DNA from: Pseudolysinimonas_A sp947085045 | GTDB lineage: Bacteria; Actinomycetota; Actinomycetes; Actinomycetales; Microbacteriaceae | Reading direction: 5' to 3' | Assembly: GCA_947085045.1 (NCBI GenBank) | Contig: CAMTUU010000004.1 | Location: forward strand, 1-64,000 | Length of the DNA stretch: 64,000 nt | In this document: positions 15,774 through 24,401 of the stretch, piece by piece | Numbering within the stretch: the stretch's first letter is position 1 | Layout of the letters: each line of letters opens with the position of its first letter | The notes under the pieces: generated by a model | What the model was told of the DNA's origin: nothing | What the model saw: only the letters and a program-made list of their open reading frames with translations | Databases searched by the model: none | Made by a program: the position numbers and the translations under genes

Positions 15774-17089
15774 GGCAGCAGGCGGTTCGGTCCGCGGAAC
15801 AGGTAGGTCACCTCGCGGATCGACGGCTGCTGCAGCAAGAGCATGATCACGCGCGACAGGCCCATTCCGAAGCCGCCGTGCGGGGGAACGCCGTAGCGGA
15901 AGAAGTCGAGGTAGAACGAGAGCTCCTCGGGGTCGAGGCCCTTCTCCTGCGCCTGCTCGACGAGAACGTCGATGCGATGCTCGCGCTGGGCTCCGGTCGA
16001 GATCTCGACGCCGTTGAAGATCAGGTCGTACGAGTTGGTGAGGCCGGCATCCCCGTCGTGACGGCGGTGGTAGAACGGCCGGATGCTCGAGGCGTAGTCG
16101 GTGAGGAAGACGAACTCGTGGCCGAACTCCTCCTTCACGTAGGCGGCGATCCGGCGCTCGCCCTCCGGGTCCATATCGGCGTCGCTGCGGGGCACGGTGT
16201 AGCCGCGCTTGGCGATGATCTCCTTGGCCTCGGCGAGCGGGATGCGGGGGAACGGCGTCGACGGAACCGTCACCTCGATCCCGAAGGCGGCCTCGATCTC
16301 GGCGCCGTGCTTCTCCTTGACGGCGGTGAGTCCGGTGACGAGGAGTTCCTCGTGCATCCGCATGACGTCCTCGTGCGAGTCGATCCAGGAGATCTCGGCG
16401 TCGACCGAGATGAACTCGGTGGCGTGCCGGCTCGTGAACGACGGGTCGGCGCGGAACGCGGGGGCGACCTCGAAGACCTTGCCGAAGCCCGCGGGCTGCG
16501 CCATCTGCTTGAAGAACTGCGGGCTCTGCGCGAGGTACGCCTTCGTGTCGAAGTAGTCGACCTCGAAGAGTTCGGCGCGGCTCTCCGACGCCGACGCCAT
16601 CAGCTTCGGGGTGTGGATCTCGATGTAGCCGTGCTCGACCCAGTAGCTGCGCAGCGCGTGCAGGAAGGTGGTCTGCACCCGGAAGATCAGGTTCTGCTCG
16701 GGGCGGCGCAGGTCGAGGAAGCGCCAGTCGAGTCGCTTGTCGATGCTCGAGTCGTCGGCGATCGGGGAGTCGAGCGCGGCGCCGACGACCTCGAGGGCGC
16801 CGATCTTCACCTCGAGCCCGCCCAGCTTCACGCGCTCGTCCTTCTTGAGCTCGCCCTCGATGCTCACGAACGAGCCGGTCGTCAGCCCCGAGATCGCGTC
16901 GGTGATCGTCGGGTCGCCCTCATCGCCGTCACGCACCGCGGGGTTCACGAGCTGGGCGGCGCCCGACTCGTCGCGCAGCACGATGAACTGCAAGCGCTTC
17001 TGATCTCTGACGGTCTCCACCCATCCGGCGACCCGGACGGATCCTTCGGGCGTGGCGGCGAGTTCGGAGATCAGGGTGCGAGAAGTCAC
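15770..17089 (-). CDS. aspS: Aspartyl-tRNA synthetase, archaeal-type (probably non-discriminating)
   Basis: 439 residues from GTG 17089 (VTSRTLISELAATPEG); an earlier start would give an unusual extension. An OB-fold anticodon-binding domain covers residues 15-105. The class II core follows, with motif 2 (FEVAPAFRADPSFTSRHATE) and motif 3 (FRYGVPPHGGFGMGLSRVI). The protein lacks the roughly 100-residue GAD insertion of the bacterial type and fits the short archaeal-like form. In family members this form also charges tRNA-Asn, with GatCAB making Asn-tRNA. That dual role is inference here; it predicts gatCAB and no asnS elsewhere in the genome. Confidence 0.93.
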   Translation of the reverse strand: MTSRTLISELAATPEGSVRVAGWVETVRDQKRLQFIVLRDESGAAQLVNPAVRDGDEGDPTITDAISGLTTGSFVSIEGELKKDERVKLGGLEVKIGALEVVGAALDSPIADDSSIDKRLDWRFLDLRRPEQNLIFRVQTTFLHALRSYWVEHGYIEIHTPKLMASASESRAELFEVDYFDTKAYLAQSPQFFKQMAQPAGFGKVFEVAPAFRADPSFTSRHATEFISVDAEISWIDSHEDVMRMHEELLVTGLTAVKEKHGAEIEAAFGIEVTVPSTPFPRIPLAEAKEIIAKRGYTVPRSDADMDPEGERRIAAYVKEEFGHEFVFLTDYASSIRPFYHRRHDGDAGLTNSYDLIFNGVEISTGAQREHRIDVLVEQAQEKGLDPEELSFYLDFFRYGVPPHGGFGMGLSRVIMLLLQQPSIREVTYLFRGPNRLLP

Positions 17090-17147
17090 GGTCCCCGAGT
17101 CTACTTCCGGGGCGATCCCACAGGTTCGCGGGTCGTACACTCAAGGG

Positions 17148-17798
17148 GTGACCGCCGAAAGAGTCCACCTCGTGCGCCACGGCGAGGTGGAGAATCCGGG
17201 CGGTGTGCTCTACGGGCGCATCGAGGGCTTCGGGCTGAGCGTGCGAGGCCACCGGATGGCGCAGCTGGCCGCCGAGTCGCTGGCGGGCCACGACATCCGC
17301 TCGGTGACCGCGAGTCCGCTGCAGCGCACCCGGGAGAGCGCGGCGCCGTGGATCGCGCAGTTCGGGGTCGGGGCCCGGGACGAGCTGCAACTGGGGCTCG
17401 ACGAGCGGCTCATCGAGCCGACCAACGCCTTCGAGGGCATCAACATGCGCCGCGACCTGCCGAAGCGCCCCGACCTGTGGCGGCATCTGGTCAACCCGCA
17501 GAAACCGTCGTGGGGCGAGGCGTTCCTCGCGGTGCAGGCCCGGATGATGGCCGCCGTGCACGACCACTGGGCTGCCGCTGACGGGGGAGAGGTCGTGCTG
17601 GTGAGTCACCAGATGCCGATCGTCATGGTCGCCCGCACCGTCGCCGGCAAGCCCCTGGCCCACAACCCGTCCAAGCGCCGCTGCGCCCTCTCGAGCATCA
17701 CGACGCTGGAGCGACGCGGGGATGCCTTCACCGAGGTGTCGTACCGCGAACCCGCCGCGGCGCTGCTCCTCGACGCGATCGATACCGGAGCCGTCTGA
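17148..17798 (+). CDS. Histidine phosphatase family protein
   Basis: 216 residues from GTG 17148. The phospho-acceptor motif is VHLVRHGEVENP (residues 6-17, RHG). Other conserved parts are TASPLQRTRESA and VVLVSHQMPIVMV with the second catalytic histidine. It may act on small phosphorylated metabolites; the substrate is unknown. Its stop overlaps the ATG of the thioredoxin-like lipoprotein (TGATG), so it is the first gene of the cytochrome c maturation run. Confidence 0.9.
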   Translation: MTAERVHLVRHGEVENPGGVLYGRIEGFGLSVRGHRMAQLAAESLAGHDIRSVTASPLQRTRESAAPWIAQFGVGARDELQLGLDERLIEPTNAFEGINMRRDLPKRPDLWRHLVNPQKPSWGEAFLAVQARMMAAVHDHWAAADGGEVVLVSHQMPIVMVARTVAGKPLAHNPSKRRCALSSITTLERRGDAFTEVSYREPAAALLLDAIDTGAV

Positions 17799-18382
17799 TG
17801 CGCCCTCGATTCCTGCCCCTGGTCGCGTCCGCCGCGGCCCTCCTGCTGCTCGCCGGCTGCACGTCGAGCGACGGCGTCGCCGGACAGGAGACCGGCGGCT
17901 ACATCTCGGGTGACGGCTCGGTGCTCGTCGTCGCGGAAGCCGACCGCACGGACGTGCCCGGCTGGGGTGGGGAGACCGTCGACGGCGCGACGATCGACAG
18001 CGCCGCGATCGACGGCGTCGTCGTGCTCAACTTCTGGTACGCGGGCTGCCCGCCGTGCCGCAAGGAGGCGCCGCTCCTGGAGGAGGTCTACCAGGAGTAC
18101 CAGGACCGCATCACGTTCCTCGGGGTCAACGTGCGCGACTCCGCCCCGACCGCGCGCACCTTCGAGGAGGAGTTCGGGGTGCAGTACGACTCGATCCTCG
18201 ACGTGAACTCGCGCGATGTGATGAGCGCCTTCGCCGGCCAGGTTCCGCCGTCGGCGGTCCCGACGACCCTGGTGCTCGACGCGCAGGGCCGGGTCGCCGC
18301 CCGCGTCTCCGGTCTGCTGCCGAGTGCGCAGACCCTCGCCGACCTCATCGACGCCGTCCTCGCCGAGACCGGCAGTCCGTGA
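17798..18382 (+). CDS. resA: ResA/TlpA-like thioredoxin lipoprotein
   Basis: 194 residues. A signal peptide with lipobox LLLLAGC puts the lipidated Cys at residue 21. The thioredoxin fold starts near residue 60, with the redox motif NFWYAGCPPCRKEAPLL (CPPC) and the cis-Pro segment SAVPTTLVLDAQGRV. It probably reduces the haem-binding cysteines of apocytochrome c outside the membrane, with electrons from CcdA. It is coupled to ccdA by a GTGA overlap. Confidence 0.93.
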   Translation: MRPRFLPLVASAAALLLLAGCTSSDGVAGQETGGYISGDGSVLVVAEADRTDVPGWGGETVDGATIDSAAIDGVVVLNFWYAGCPPCRKEAPLLEEVYQEYQDRITFLGVNVRDSAPTARTFEEEFGVQYDSILDVNSRDVMSAFAGQVPPSAVPTTLVLDAQGRVAARVSGLLPSAQTLADLIDAVLAETGSP

Positions 18383-19101
18383 CCGAGATCCTCACGGATG
18401 GCGGGCTCTGGTTCGCCATCCCGCTCGCGCTCGCGGCGGGGCTCGTGTCGTTCCTCTCGCCCTGCGTGCTGCCGCTCGTCCCCGGCTACCTCGGCTACGT
18501 CAGCGGCATCGCGGCGGGGGCGGAACGCAGCCGTCGACGCATGGTGATCGGTGCGGTGCTGTTCGTCCTCGGCTTCGCGACGGTGTTCGTGGTCGTCAAC
18601 TTCCTCGGCGCGACGACCGCCCGGTTCTACATCGACTACGTCGACATCCTGCAGCGCGTCGGGGGCGTGGTCGTGATCATCCTCGGACTCGTCTTCATCG
18701 GCCAGGTGACGTTCCTGCAGCGCGAGGTCAAACCGACCTGGCGTCCGCGCGCCGGACTCGCGGGTGCGCCGCTGCTCGGGGTCGTCTTCGCCCTCGGCTG
18801 GGCGCCGTGCATCGGCCCGACGATCGGCACGGTGTTCCTGATGTCGGGGTTCGACCCGGTCCGCGCCGTGCTGCTCGCGAGCGTCTACTCGCTCGGGCTC
18901 GGCATCCCGTTCATCCTCGTCGCCCTCGGCTTCGGCTGGATGAGCACCACGATCGACTGGGTGAAGCGCCACATGCGCGTCATCAACATCGTCGGCGGTG
19001 TCATGCTGATCGCGGTCGGGATCCTCCTCGTGACCGGGATCTGGAATCTGATCCTCTTCAACCTCCAGGCGGTGATCCTTGGCTTCGTTCCGGCCATCTG
19101 A
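18379..19101 (+). CDS. ccdA: Cytochrome c biogenesis protein CcdA
   Basis: 240 residues, six membrane helices. The two redox cysteines are in LSPCVLPLVPGYLGYVSG (helix 1) and GWAPCIGPTIGTVFLM (helix 4). It carries electrons from cytoplasmic thioredoxin to extracytoplasmic ResA. GTG 18379 overlaps the resA stop; the 3' end overlaps the resB start by 23 bases. Confidence 0.95.
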   Translation: MTEILTDGGLWFAIPLALAAGLVSFLSPCVLPLVPGYLGYVSGIAAGAERSRRRMVIGAVLFVLGFATVFVVVNFLGATTARFYIDYVDILQRVGGVVVIILGLVFIGQVTFLQREVKPTWRPRAGLAGAPLLGVVFALGWAPCIGPTIGTVFLMSGFDPVRAVLLASVYSLGLGIPFILVALGFGWMSTTIDWVKRHMRVINIVGGVMLIAVGILLVTGIWNLILFNLQAVILGFVPAI

Positions 19102-20677
19102 CGCGATTTCGGCGGAGCCCGAGGAGGACTCCCGCGCCGACGGGGCCCCGACGCTCCCGAAGCTCGGACCCGTCGGGTTCGCGCGCTTCCTCTGGCGGCA
19201 GCTCACGAGCATGCGCACGGCGCTCGTGCTGCTCCTGCTGCTGGCGCTGGTCGCGGTGCCCGGGTCGCTCATCCCCCAACGCACCTCGAACCCGAACGGC
19301 GTCGCCTCCTGGCAGCGCGACGACCCCGAGCTGTTCCGCACGCTGGACTCGCTCGGGCTGTTCAGCCTGTACTCGTCGCCGTGGTTCGCCGCCGTGTACG
19401 TGCTGCTGTTCGTCTCGCTCGTGGGCTGCATCCTGCCGCGCGCGAAGCACCACATCGACGCGATGCGCTCGCGCCCGCCGCGCACGCCCGCCCGGCTCTC
19501 GCGCCTCGTCGCCTACACCGAGGCGTCGACGCCTCTCGACGTGGAGACCGCCGTGGCGGTCGCGCGCGACACGCTCAAGAAGCGGCGGTACCGGGTCGAG
19601 CGCTACGGCGACTCGATCTCGGCCGAACGCGGCTACCTCAAAGAGACCGGCAACCTCATCTTCCACATCTCGCTCGTCGGGGTGCTGGTCTTCGTCGGCC
19701 TCGGCGACCTGCTCGGGTCGATCGGGCAGCGCGTGCTCATCGAGGGTCAGCCGTTCGTGAACGTGCAGGCCGACTACGACACCTTCACCCCGGGAGCCTG
19801 GATCGACCCCGACACCGATCTGGCGCCCTTCTCGATGCGGCTCGACTCGTTCGAAGACCGCTACTCGTTCGCCGACAACCGATGGAACCCGGAGAAGTTC
19901 ACGGCCAACATGAGCATCCGCGAGCCCGGCGGCGACTGGCAGCCGCGGGTGCTGGAGGTGAACTCGCCGCTCGACATCGGCGGCACGCAGGTCTACCTGC
20001 TCGGCAACGGCTACGCGCTCGACGTCACGGTGCGCGACCCCGAGGGCCGCGAGGTGTTCTCCCAGCCGGTCCCGTTCCTCGCGCTCGACAACAACCTGAT
20101 GAGCATGGGAGTCGTGAAGGTGCCCGACGGCCTGAGCGAGCAGATCGGGATGCGGGGATTCTTCTACCCCGACCCCTACGCGCGCACCGACGGCACCCTC
20201 GGCTCGTTCCAGCCGATGATCACCGACAACGCGATCGTCACCCTCCTGGTCTACTCGGGCAACATCGGCCTCGACGACGGATCCGACTCGAACGTCTACT
20301 CGCTGAAGACCGCGAACCTCACCGAGCTCGCCGGCCGGGATGATCCGCTCACCCTGGCCGTCGGTGAGACGGTCGACCTGCCGAACGGGCTGGGCACCAT
20401 CGAACTCAACAAGGTCGTGCGCTACGTCGGTCTCGACATCCACCGCGACCCCGTGCAGGGACTCGTGCTCGTCTTCACCCTGCTGGCGATCGCGGGACTC
20501 CTCGCGGGCGTGATGGTGCCGCGCCGCAGGGTCTGGATCAAGGTGCTGCCCGCGGCCGACGGTTCGCGCGTGGAGTACGCGGGATTGGCCCGCGGGGACG
20601 ACGCCGCACTGCCGGCTGAGGTGGCGGAGATCGTCCGCATCAACACCGAGGCCCTCGAACGTAGGATGACGACATGA
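19079..20677 (+). CDS. resB: Cytochrome c biogenesis protein ResB
   Basis: 532 residues from TTG 19079, inside the end of ccdA. Three N-proximal helices (TALVLLLLLALVAVPGSLIP, then AVYVLLFVSLVGCILPRAKH, then FHISLVGVLVFVGLGDLL) surround a long extracytoplasmic domain of about 300 residues, and a last helix (LVLVFTLLAIAGLLAGVMVP) is near residue 475. It forms the haem delivery and ligation complex of system II with CcsB. It overlaps the ccsB start by 4 bases. Confidence 0.93.
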   Translation: MASFRPSDAISAEPEEDSRADGAPTLPKLGPVGFARFLWRQLTSMRTALVLLLLLALVAVPGSLIPQRTSNPNGVASWQRDDPELFRTLDSLGLFSLYSSPWFAAVYVLLFVSLVGCILPRAKHHIDAMRSRPPRTPARLSRLVAYTEASTPLDVETAVAVARDTLKKRRYRVERYGDSISAERGYLKETGNLIFHISLVGVLVFVGLGDLLGSIGQRVLIEGQPFVNVQADYDTFTPGAWIDPDTDLAPFSMRLDSFEDRYSFADNRWNPEKFTANMSIREPGGDWQPRVLEVNSPLDIGGTQVYLLGNGYALDVTVRDPEGREVFSQPVPFLALDNNLMSMGVVKVPDGLSEQIGMRGFFYPDPYARTDGTLGSFQPMITDNAIVTLLVYSGNIGLDDGSDSNVYSLKTANLTELAGRDDPLTLAVGETVDLPNGLGTIELNKVVRYVGLDIHRDPVQGLVLVFTLLAIAGLLAGVMVPRRRVWIKVLPAADGSRVEYAGLARGDDAALPAEVAEIVRINTEALERRMTT

Positions 20678-21681
20678 ACACGGAGACACTCGCCGCCTGG
20701 TCCCTCCTCGGCGTGTACTCGGCCTGCGCCGTCTACCTGATGGCCTTCGTCGCCTTCCTCGTCGACCTCGCGCGCCGTTCGGCCCGCACCCCGGCCGCCC
20801 GCACGCCGGCGACCGCCACCGTCTCCTCCGCCACGGTCGCCTCCGCCGAGGGCGGCTCGACCGCGGTGCTCGTGAACGCCCCGCCGGCGCCTCCCGCCGA
20901 CCAGGTCGGCGCGAAGCCCAGCCGCAGCGCGCGGGTCGGCGTCGCGCTCACCGTCGTCGGACTCGTCGTGCACACCGCGGCCATCCTGCTGCGCGGGATC
21001 GCGGCGGAGCGGGTGCCGTGGGCCAACATGTTCGAGTTCGCCCTCACCGGCACCGGCGTCATCGTGGCCACCTTCGTCGTCTCGCTGCTCTGGAAAGATC
21101 TGCGGTACCTCGGCGTCTTCATCACCGGCCTCTCGGTGCTGCTGCTCGCCCTCGCGACGCGCAACCTCTACGTCGACGTCGTGCCGTTGCCCCCGGCCCT
21201 GGACTCGGCGTGGCTGGTCATCCACGTGCTGGTCGCCATCCTCGCCACCGGGTTCTTCGCGCTCGCGACCGGTCTGTCGATCCTGCAGTTGCTGCAGCAG
21301 GGCCGCGAGGGCGGGCGCCTGCGCAAGGCGCGTCTGATGCGCACGATGCCGGCCTCGACGGTGCTCGAGACGATGTCCTACCGTCTCAACGTCGTCGGCT
21401 TCGTGCTGTGGACCTTCACCCTCGTCTTCGGCGCCATCTGGGCCGAGCGCGCGTGGGGTCGTTACTGGGGCTGGGACGTCAAGGAGGTGTGGACCTTCGT
21501 CATCTGGGTCGTCTACGCCGGCTACATCCACGCTCGCGCGACGCGCGGCTGGCGCGGCACCCCGTCGGCGGTCCTGTCGATCGTCGGCTTCGTCACGGTG
21601 CTGTTCAACTTCGTCGTCGTGAACGTCTTCTTCACCGGCCTTCACGCCTACTCGGGGCTCGTCGCGCCGACGTCGCCGTAA
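20674..21681 (+). CDS. ccsB: System II cytochrome c synthase subunit CcsB (CcsA family)
   Basis: 335 residues, about eight membrane helices. The haem-handling WWD motif is clear (WGRYWGWDVKEVWTFVIW, about residues 263-280), with conserved His before and after it (VVHTAAILLRG, VIHVLVAILA, YIHARATRG, GLHAYSG). Residues 34-90 are an Ala/Thr/Pro-rich loop between helices 1 and 2, longer than in many relatives. With ResB it transfers haem to CxxCH sites. It is the last gene of the operon and overlaps the 3' end of menC on the other strand by 50 bases. Confidence 0.95.
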   Translation: MNTETLAAWSLLGVYSACAVYLMAFVAFLVDLARRSARTPAARTPATATVSSATVASAEGGSTAVLVNAPPAPPADQVGAKPSRSARVGVALTVVGLVVHTAAILLRGIAAERVPWANMFEFALTGTGVIVATFVVSLLWKDLRYLGVFITGLSVLLLALATRNLYVDVVPLPPALDSAWLVIHVLVAILATGFFALATGLSILQLLQQGREGGRLRKARLMRTMPASTVLETMSYRLNVVGFVLWTFTLVFGAIWAERAWGRYWGWDVKEVWTFVIWVVYAGYIHARATRGWRGTPSAVLSIVGFVTVLFNFVVVNVFFTGLHAYSGLVAPTSP

Positions 21682-22654
21682 GGCGCTCGGCGCAGCGATC
21701 GAGGCGCGCGAGCCACCACTCGCGTCGCTCCGGGGAGGCGCCCCAGCGCGCCAGCAGATCCGGGTCGGCGACAACCCGTTCGACCGGGATGCGACCCTCC
21801 CGCGGCAGCAGCGGATGCGCGGCGACGTCGGCGGCCAGCAAGGCGGCCGTGCCGAGGCCGCAGTCGAAATCGAGCTCGGGCAGGGCCGCCGCGAGCCGAG
21901 CTCCCATCGCCAGCCCCACCGAGGTGTCGAGGGCGCTCGACACGACGGCGGGCAACCCGGAGGCCGCGACCACGGCGAGCGCGGCCGCGACGCCGCCGAG
22001 AGGTGCGGCCTTGACGACGAGGATGTCGGCGGCGCCCTGCCGCGCGACGTGCAGCGGATCGCGAGCCTTGCGCACGCTCTCGTCGGCCGCGATCGGCAGC
22101 TGCCAGTCGCGGAGGCGGCCGCGGAGTTCGACGAGTTCGGGCACCGTGGCGCAGGGTTGCTCGAGGTACTCCAGGTCGAACGGGGCGAGGGCGTGCGCCG
22201 CGTGCTCGGCCTCGTCGAGGTTCCAGCCGCCGTTGGCATCCACCCGGATCCGTCCGGCCGGCCCGAGCAGTTCGCGCACGGCACGCACGCGGGCGACGTC
22301 CTCGGCGAGGGTCTGTCCACGCTCGGCGACCTTCACCTTCACGGTGCGCGTGGCGCCGAACCGGGCGAGGAGCGCAGCCACCGAGTCGGGTCCGACAGCG
22401 GGCAGCGTGGCGTTGACCGGGATGACGTCGCGCACGAGTTCGGGCTCCGGCCCCCAGCCATAGTCGACCGCGGCGGCGAGCCAGGTCGAGGCCTCGTCGT
22501 CGTCGTATTCGACGAAGGGGGCGAACTCGGTCCAGCCCGACGGCCCGCGCAACAGCATCGCCTCGCGCACCTCGATCCCACGGAAGCGGGTGGCGAGCGG
22601 CAGGGCGACGACCTGCGCGGCGTCGCGCAGTTCCTTCCCGGAGGGCAGTCCCAT
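21632..22654 (-). CDS. menC: o-Succinylbenzoate synthase
   Basis: 340 residues from ATG 22654. Enolase-superfamily enzyme that dehydrates SHCHC to o-succinylbenzoate in menaquinone synthesis. Active-site parts are TVKVKVAE (Lys pair near 135), RVDANGGWN (Asp), YLEQPC (Glu), IAADES (Asp) and VVKAAPLGG (second Lys). The last 17 codons overlap ccsB on the opposite strand and may be a recent C-terminal extension (RRAPSRREGR). Confidence 0.94.
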   Translation of the reverse strand: MGLPSGKELRDAAQVVALPLATRFRGIEVREAMLLRGPSGWTEFAPFVEYDDDEASTWLAAAVDYGWGPEPELVRDVIPVNATLPAVGPDSVAALLARFGATRTVKVKVAERGQTLAEDVARVRAVRELLGPAGRIRVDANGGWNLDEAEHAAHALAPFDLEYLEQPCATVPELVELRGRLRDWQLPIAADESVRKARDPLHVARQGAADILVVKAAPLGGVAAALAVVAASGLPAVVSSALDTSVGLAMGARLAAALPELDFDCGLGTAALLAADVAAHPLLPREGRIPVERVVADPDLLARWGASPERREWWLARLDRCAERLTATSARRAPSRREGR

Positions 22655-22756
22655 CTGCCCAGTCTGCTGGCTAGAGTGAGGGTGACGCGCGCCACCTGGC
22701 ACGGATGGACGGTTCAACCGCGCAGGATGGCGCGCGAAGCAGAAGCGAGGCTCGAC

Positions 22757-23173
22757 ATGACCCTCCCCCCGCCCACGCCTCCGCGCCCGCAGTACCAGGG
22801 CCTCCCCTCGTCGTATCGTCCGGTGCAACAGCAGCACGTGCAGCCGCAGCTCCAGGCGACGGCGCCGACCCTCGGCCAGTACATCCGCAGCGACACCCGC
22901 ACGCTCCCGGGACGGCGGGCGCCTCGGTGGGCGGGTCGCGTCGCGTTCCTGCTCGGGATGCTCGCCGTCATCCTGTTCGTCGGCGACACGCTCATCTCCG
23001 GCGGTCTCGGGATGCTCGCGGTGCTCGCGGCGCCGATCGGGGTCGTCGCCTTCCTCTTCGCCCTCATCGCGATCATCGCGGGCATCGGCCGCGGGCTCGG
23101 GATCTTCGGGCTCGTCTTCGCCCTGGCCGGCAGCACGATCTTCTGGTCGTGGCTGGGAAGGACCTTCGGCTAG
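22757..23173 (+). CDS. Small membrane protein with Pro/Gln-rich N-terminus
   Basis: 138 residues from ATG 22757, with GAGG seven bases upstream; ATG 22727 is in frame but has no site. The first 65 residues are Pro/Gln rich (PPRPQYQGLPSSYRPVQQQH). At least two helices follow (VAFLLGMLAVILFVGDTLI; GLGMLAVLAAPIGVVAFLFA; GLGIFGLVFALAGSTIFW). It resembles small DUF4190-like actinobacterial membrane proteins; no function is known. It is divergent from menC and 17 bases before the next gene. Confidence 0.75.
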   Translation: MTLPPPTPPRPQYQGLPSSYRPVQQQHVQPQLQATAPTLGQYIRSDTRTLPGRRAPRWAGRVAFLLGMLAVILFVGDTLISGGLGMLAVLAAPIGVVAFLFALIAIIAGIGRGLGIFGLVFALAGSTIFWSWLGRTFG

Positions 23174-23190
23174 CCGATGAGGCTCGACCC

Positions 23191-23493
23191 GTGACCCTCG
23201 AGACCGTGCCGACGAGCCGCGCCCGCTGGCCCGGCCGCGCCGCGCTCGCATCCGGCGTCGTGACGCTGCTGCTCGTCGGCGCCGGAGTCGTCGCGACGGG
23301 GTACGACGCGTTCGAGTCGGCGACGGTCGCCGCCTCGGCCGCCCTGGTCACGAGTGCTCTCGCGGTGCTCGGCGGGATCGTCGCAGCGATCGGCAACTGG
23401 GAGCGCGGCGCGGCGATCGGCGGCATCGCGCTCGGCCTGTTCGGCAATCCGCTGATGCTGACGTTCGGCCTCGGCGCGGCGGCGAACGTCTGA
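23191..23493 (+). CDS. Small hydrophobic membrane protein
   Basis: 100 residues from GTG 23191 with GATGAGG upstream. Three hydrophobic stretches (AALASGVVTLLLVGAGVVAT; AALVTSALAVLGGIVAAIG; AIGGIALGLFGNPLMLTFGL). I do not recognise a family. The TGATG overlap couples it to menB, so it is co-expressed with menaquinone genes; it may be a paralogue in layout of the preceding membrane protein. Confidence 0.75.
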   Translation: MTLETVPTSRARWPGRAALASGVVTLLLVGAGVVATGYDAFESATVAASAALVTSALAVLGGIVAAIGNWERGAAIGGIALGLFGNPLMLTFGLGAAANV

Positions 23494-24380
23494 TGGCCGC
23501 GGTCTCGGAGCTGTTCGACCCGACGCGCTGGGTCGAGGTCGAGGGCTTCACCGAACTCACCGACCTCACCTACCACCACGACACGACCGGCCGCATCGCG
23601 CGCGTCGCGTTCGACCGGCCGGAGGTGCGCAACGCGTTCCGCCCGCACACGGTCGACGAACTGGCCCGCGCCCTCGACGACGCCCGCATGAATCCGCGCA
23701 TCGGCGTCGTGCTGCTCACCGGCAACGGGCCCTCCCCGAAGGACGGCGGCTGGGCGTTCTGCTCGGGCGGCGACCAGCGCATCCGGGGGAGGGGCGGCTA
23801 CGAGTACGAGGGCGCCCCGGGCGGGGGCGGCAGGCTGCACATCCTCGAGGTGCAGCGGCTGATCCGTTTCATGCCGAAGGTCGTCATCGCGGTGGTGCCC
23901 GGCTGGGCGGCCGGCGGCGGGCATTCGCTGCACGTCGTCTGCGATCTCACGATCGCCGGCCGGGAGCACGCCCGGTTCAAGCAGACGGATGCCGACGTCG
24001 GCTCGTTCGACGGCGGCTACGGCAGTGCGTACTTCGCGAAGCAGGTGGGGCAGAAGTTCGCCCGCGAGGTGTTCTTCCTCGCTCGGGAGTACGACGCGGA
24101 GCGCGCGATGCAGATGGGCGCGGTCAATGCCGTGGTGCCCCACGCCGAGCTCGAGTCGACGGCGCTGGACTGGGCCGAGACGATCCTCGGCAAGAGCCCG
24201 ACCGCGATCCGCATGCTCAAGTTCGCGATGAACTCCACCGACGACGGGATGGTCGGGCTACAGGTCCTCGCCGGCGAGGCGACCCGGCTCGCCTACGGCA
24301 CCGACGAGGCCGCCGAGGGGCGCGACGCGTTCCTCGAGAAGCGTCCGCCGGACTGGTCGCCGTACTCCTGGCCGTTCTGA
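23493..24380 (+). CDS. menB: 1,4-Dihydroxy-2-naphthoyl-CoA synthase
   Basis: 295 residues. A crotonase-fold ring-closing enzyme of menaquinone synthesis. Visible signatures are FCSGGDQRIRGRGGYEYEG (oxyanion hole and the flexible loop), GWAAGGGHSLHVVCDLTIA and TDADVGSFDGGYGSAYFAKQ, which are diagnostic for MenB, and a C-terminal WSPYSWPF. It starts at ATG 23493 in a TGATG overlap and lies 21 bases before menE. Confidence 0.97.
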   Translation: MAAVSELFDPTRWVEVEGFTELTDLTYHHDTTGRIARVAFDRPEVRNAFRPHTVDELARALDDARMNPRIGVVLLTGNGPSPKDGGWAFCSGGDQRIRGRGGYEYEGAPGGGGRLHILEVQRLIRFMPKVVIAVVPGWAAGGGHSLHVVCDLTIAGREHARFKQTDADVGSFDGGYGSAYFAKQVGQKFAREVFFLAREYDAERAMQMGAVNAVVPHAELESTALDWAETILGKSPTAIRMLKFAMNSTDDGMVGLQVLAGEATRLAYGTDEAAEGRDAFLEKRPPDWSPYSWPF

Positions 24381-24401
24381 CGATGGGCAGGGCCTGACGC
24401 G

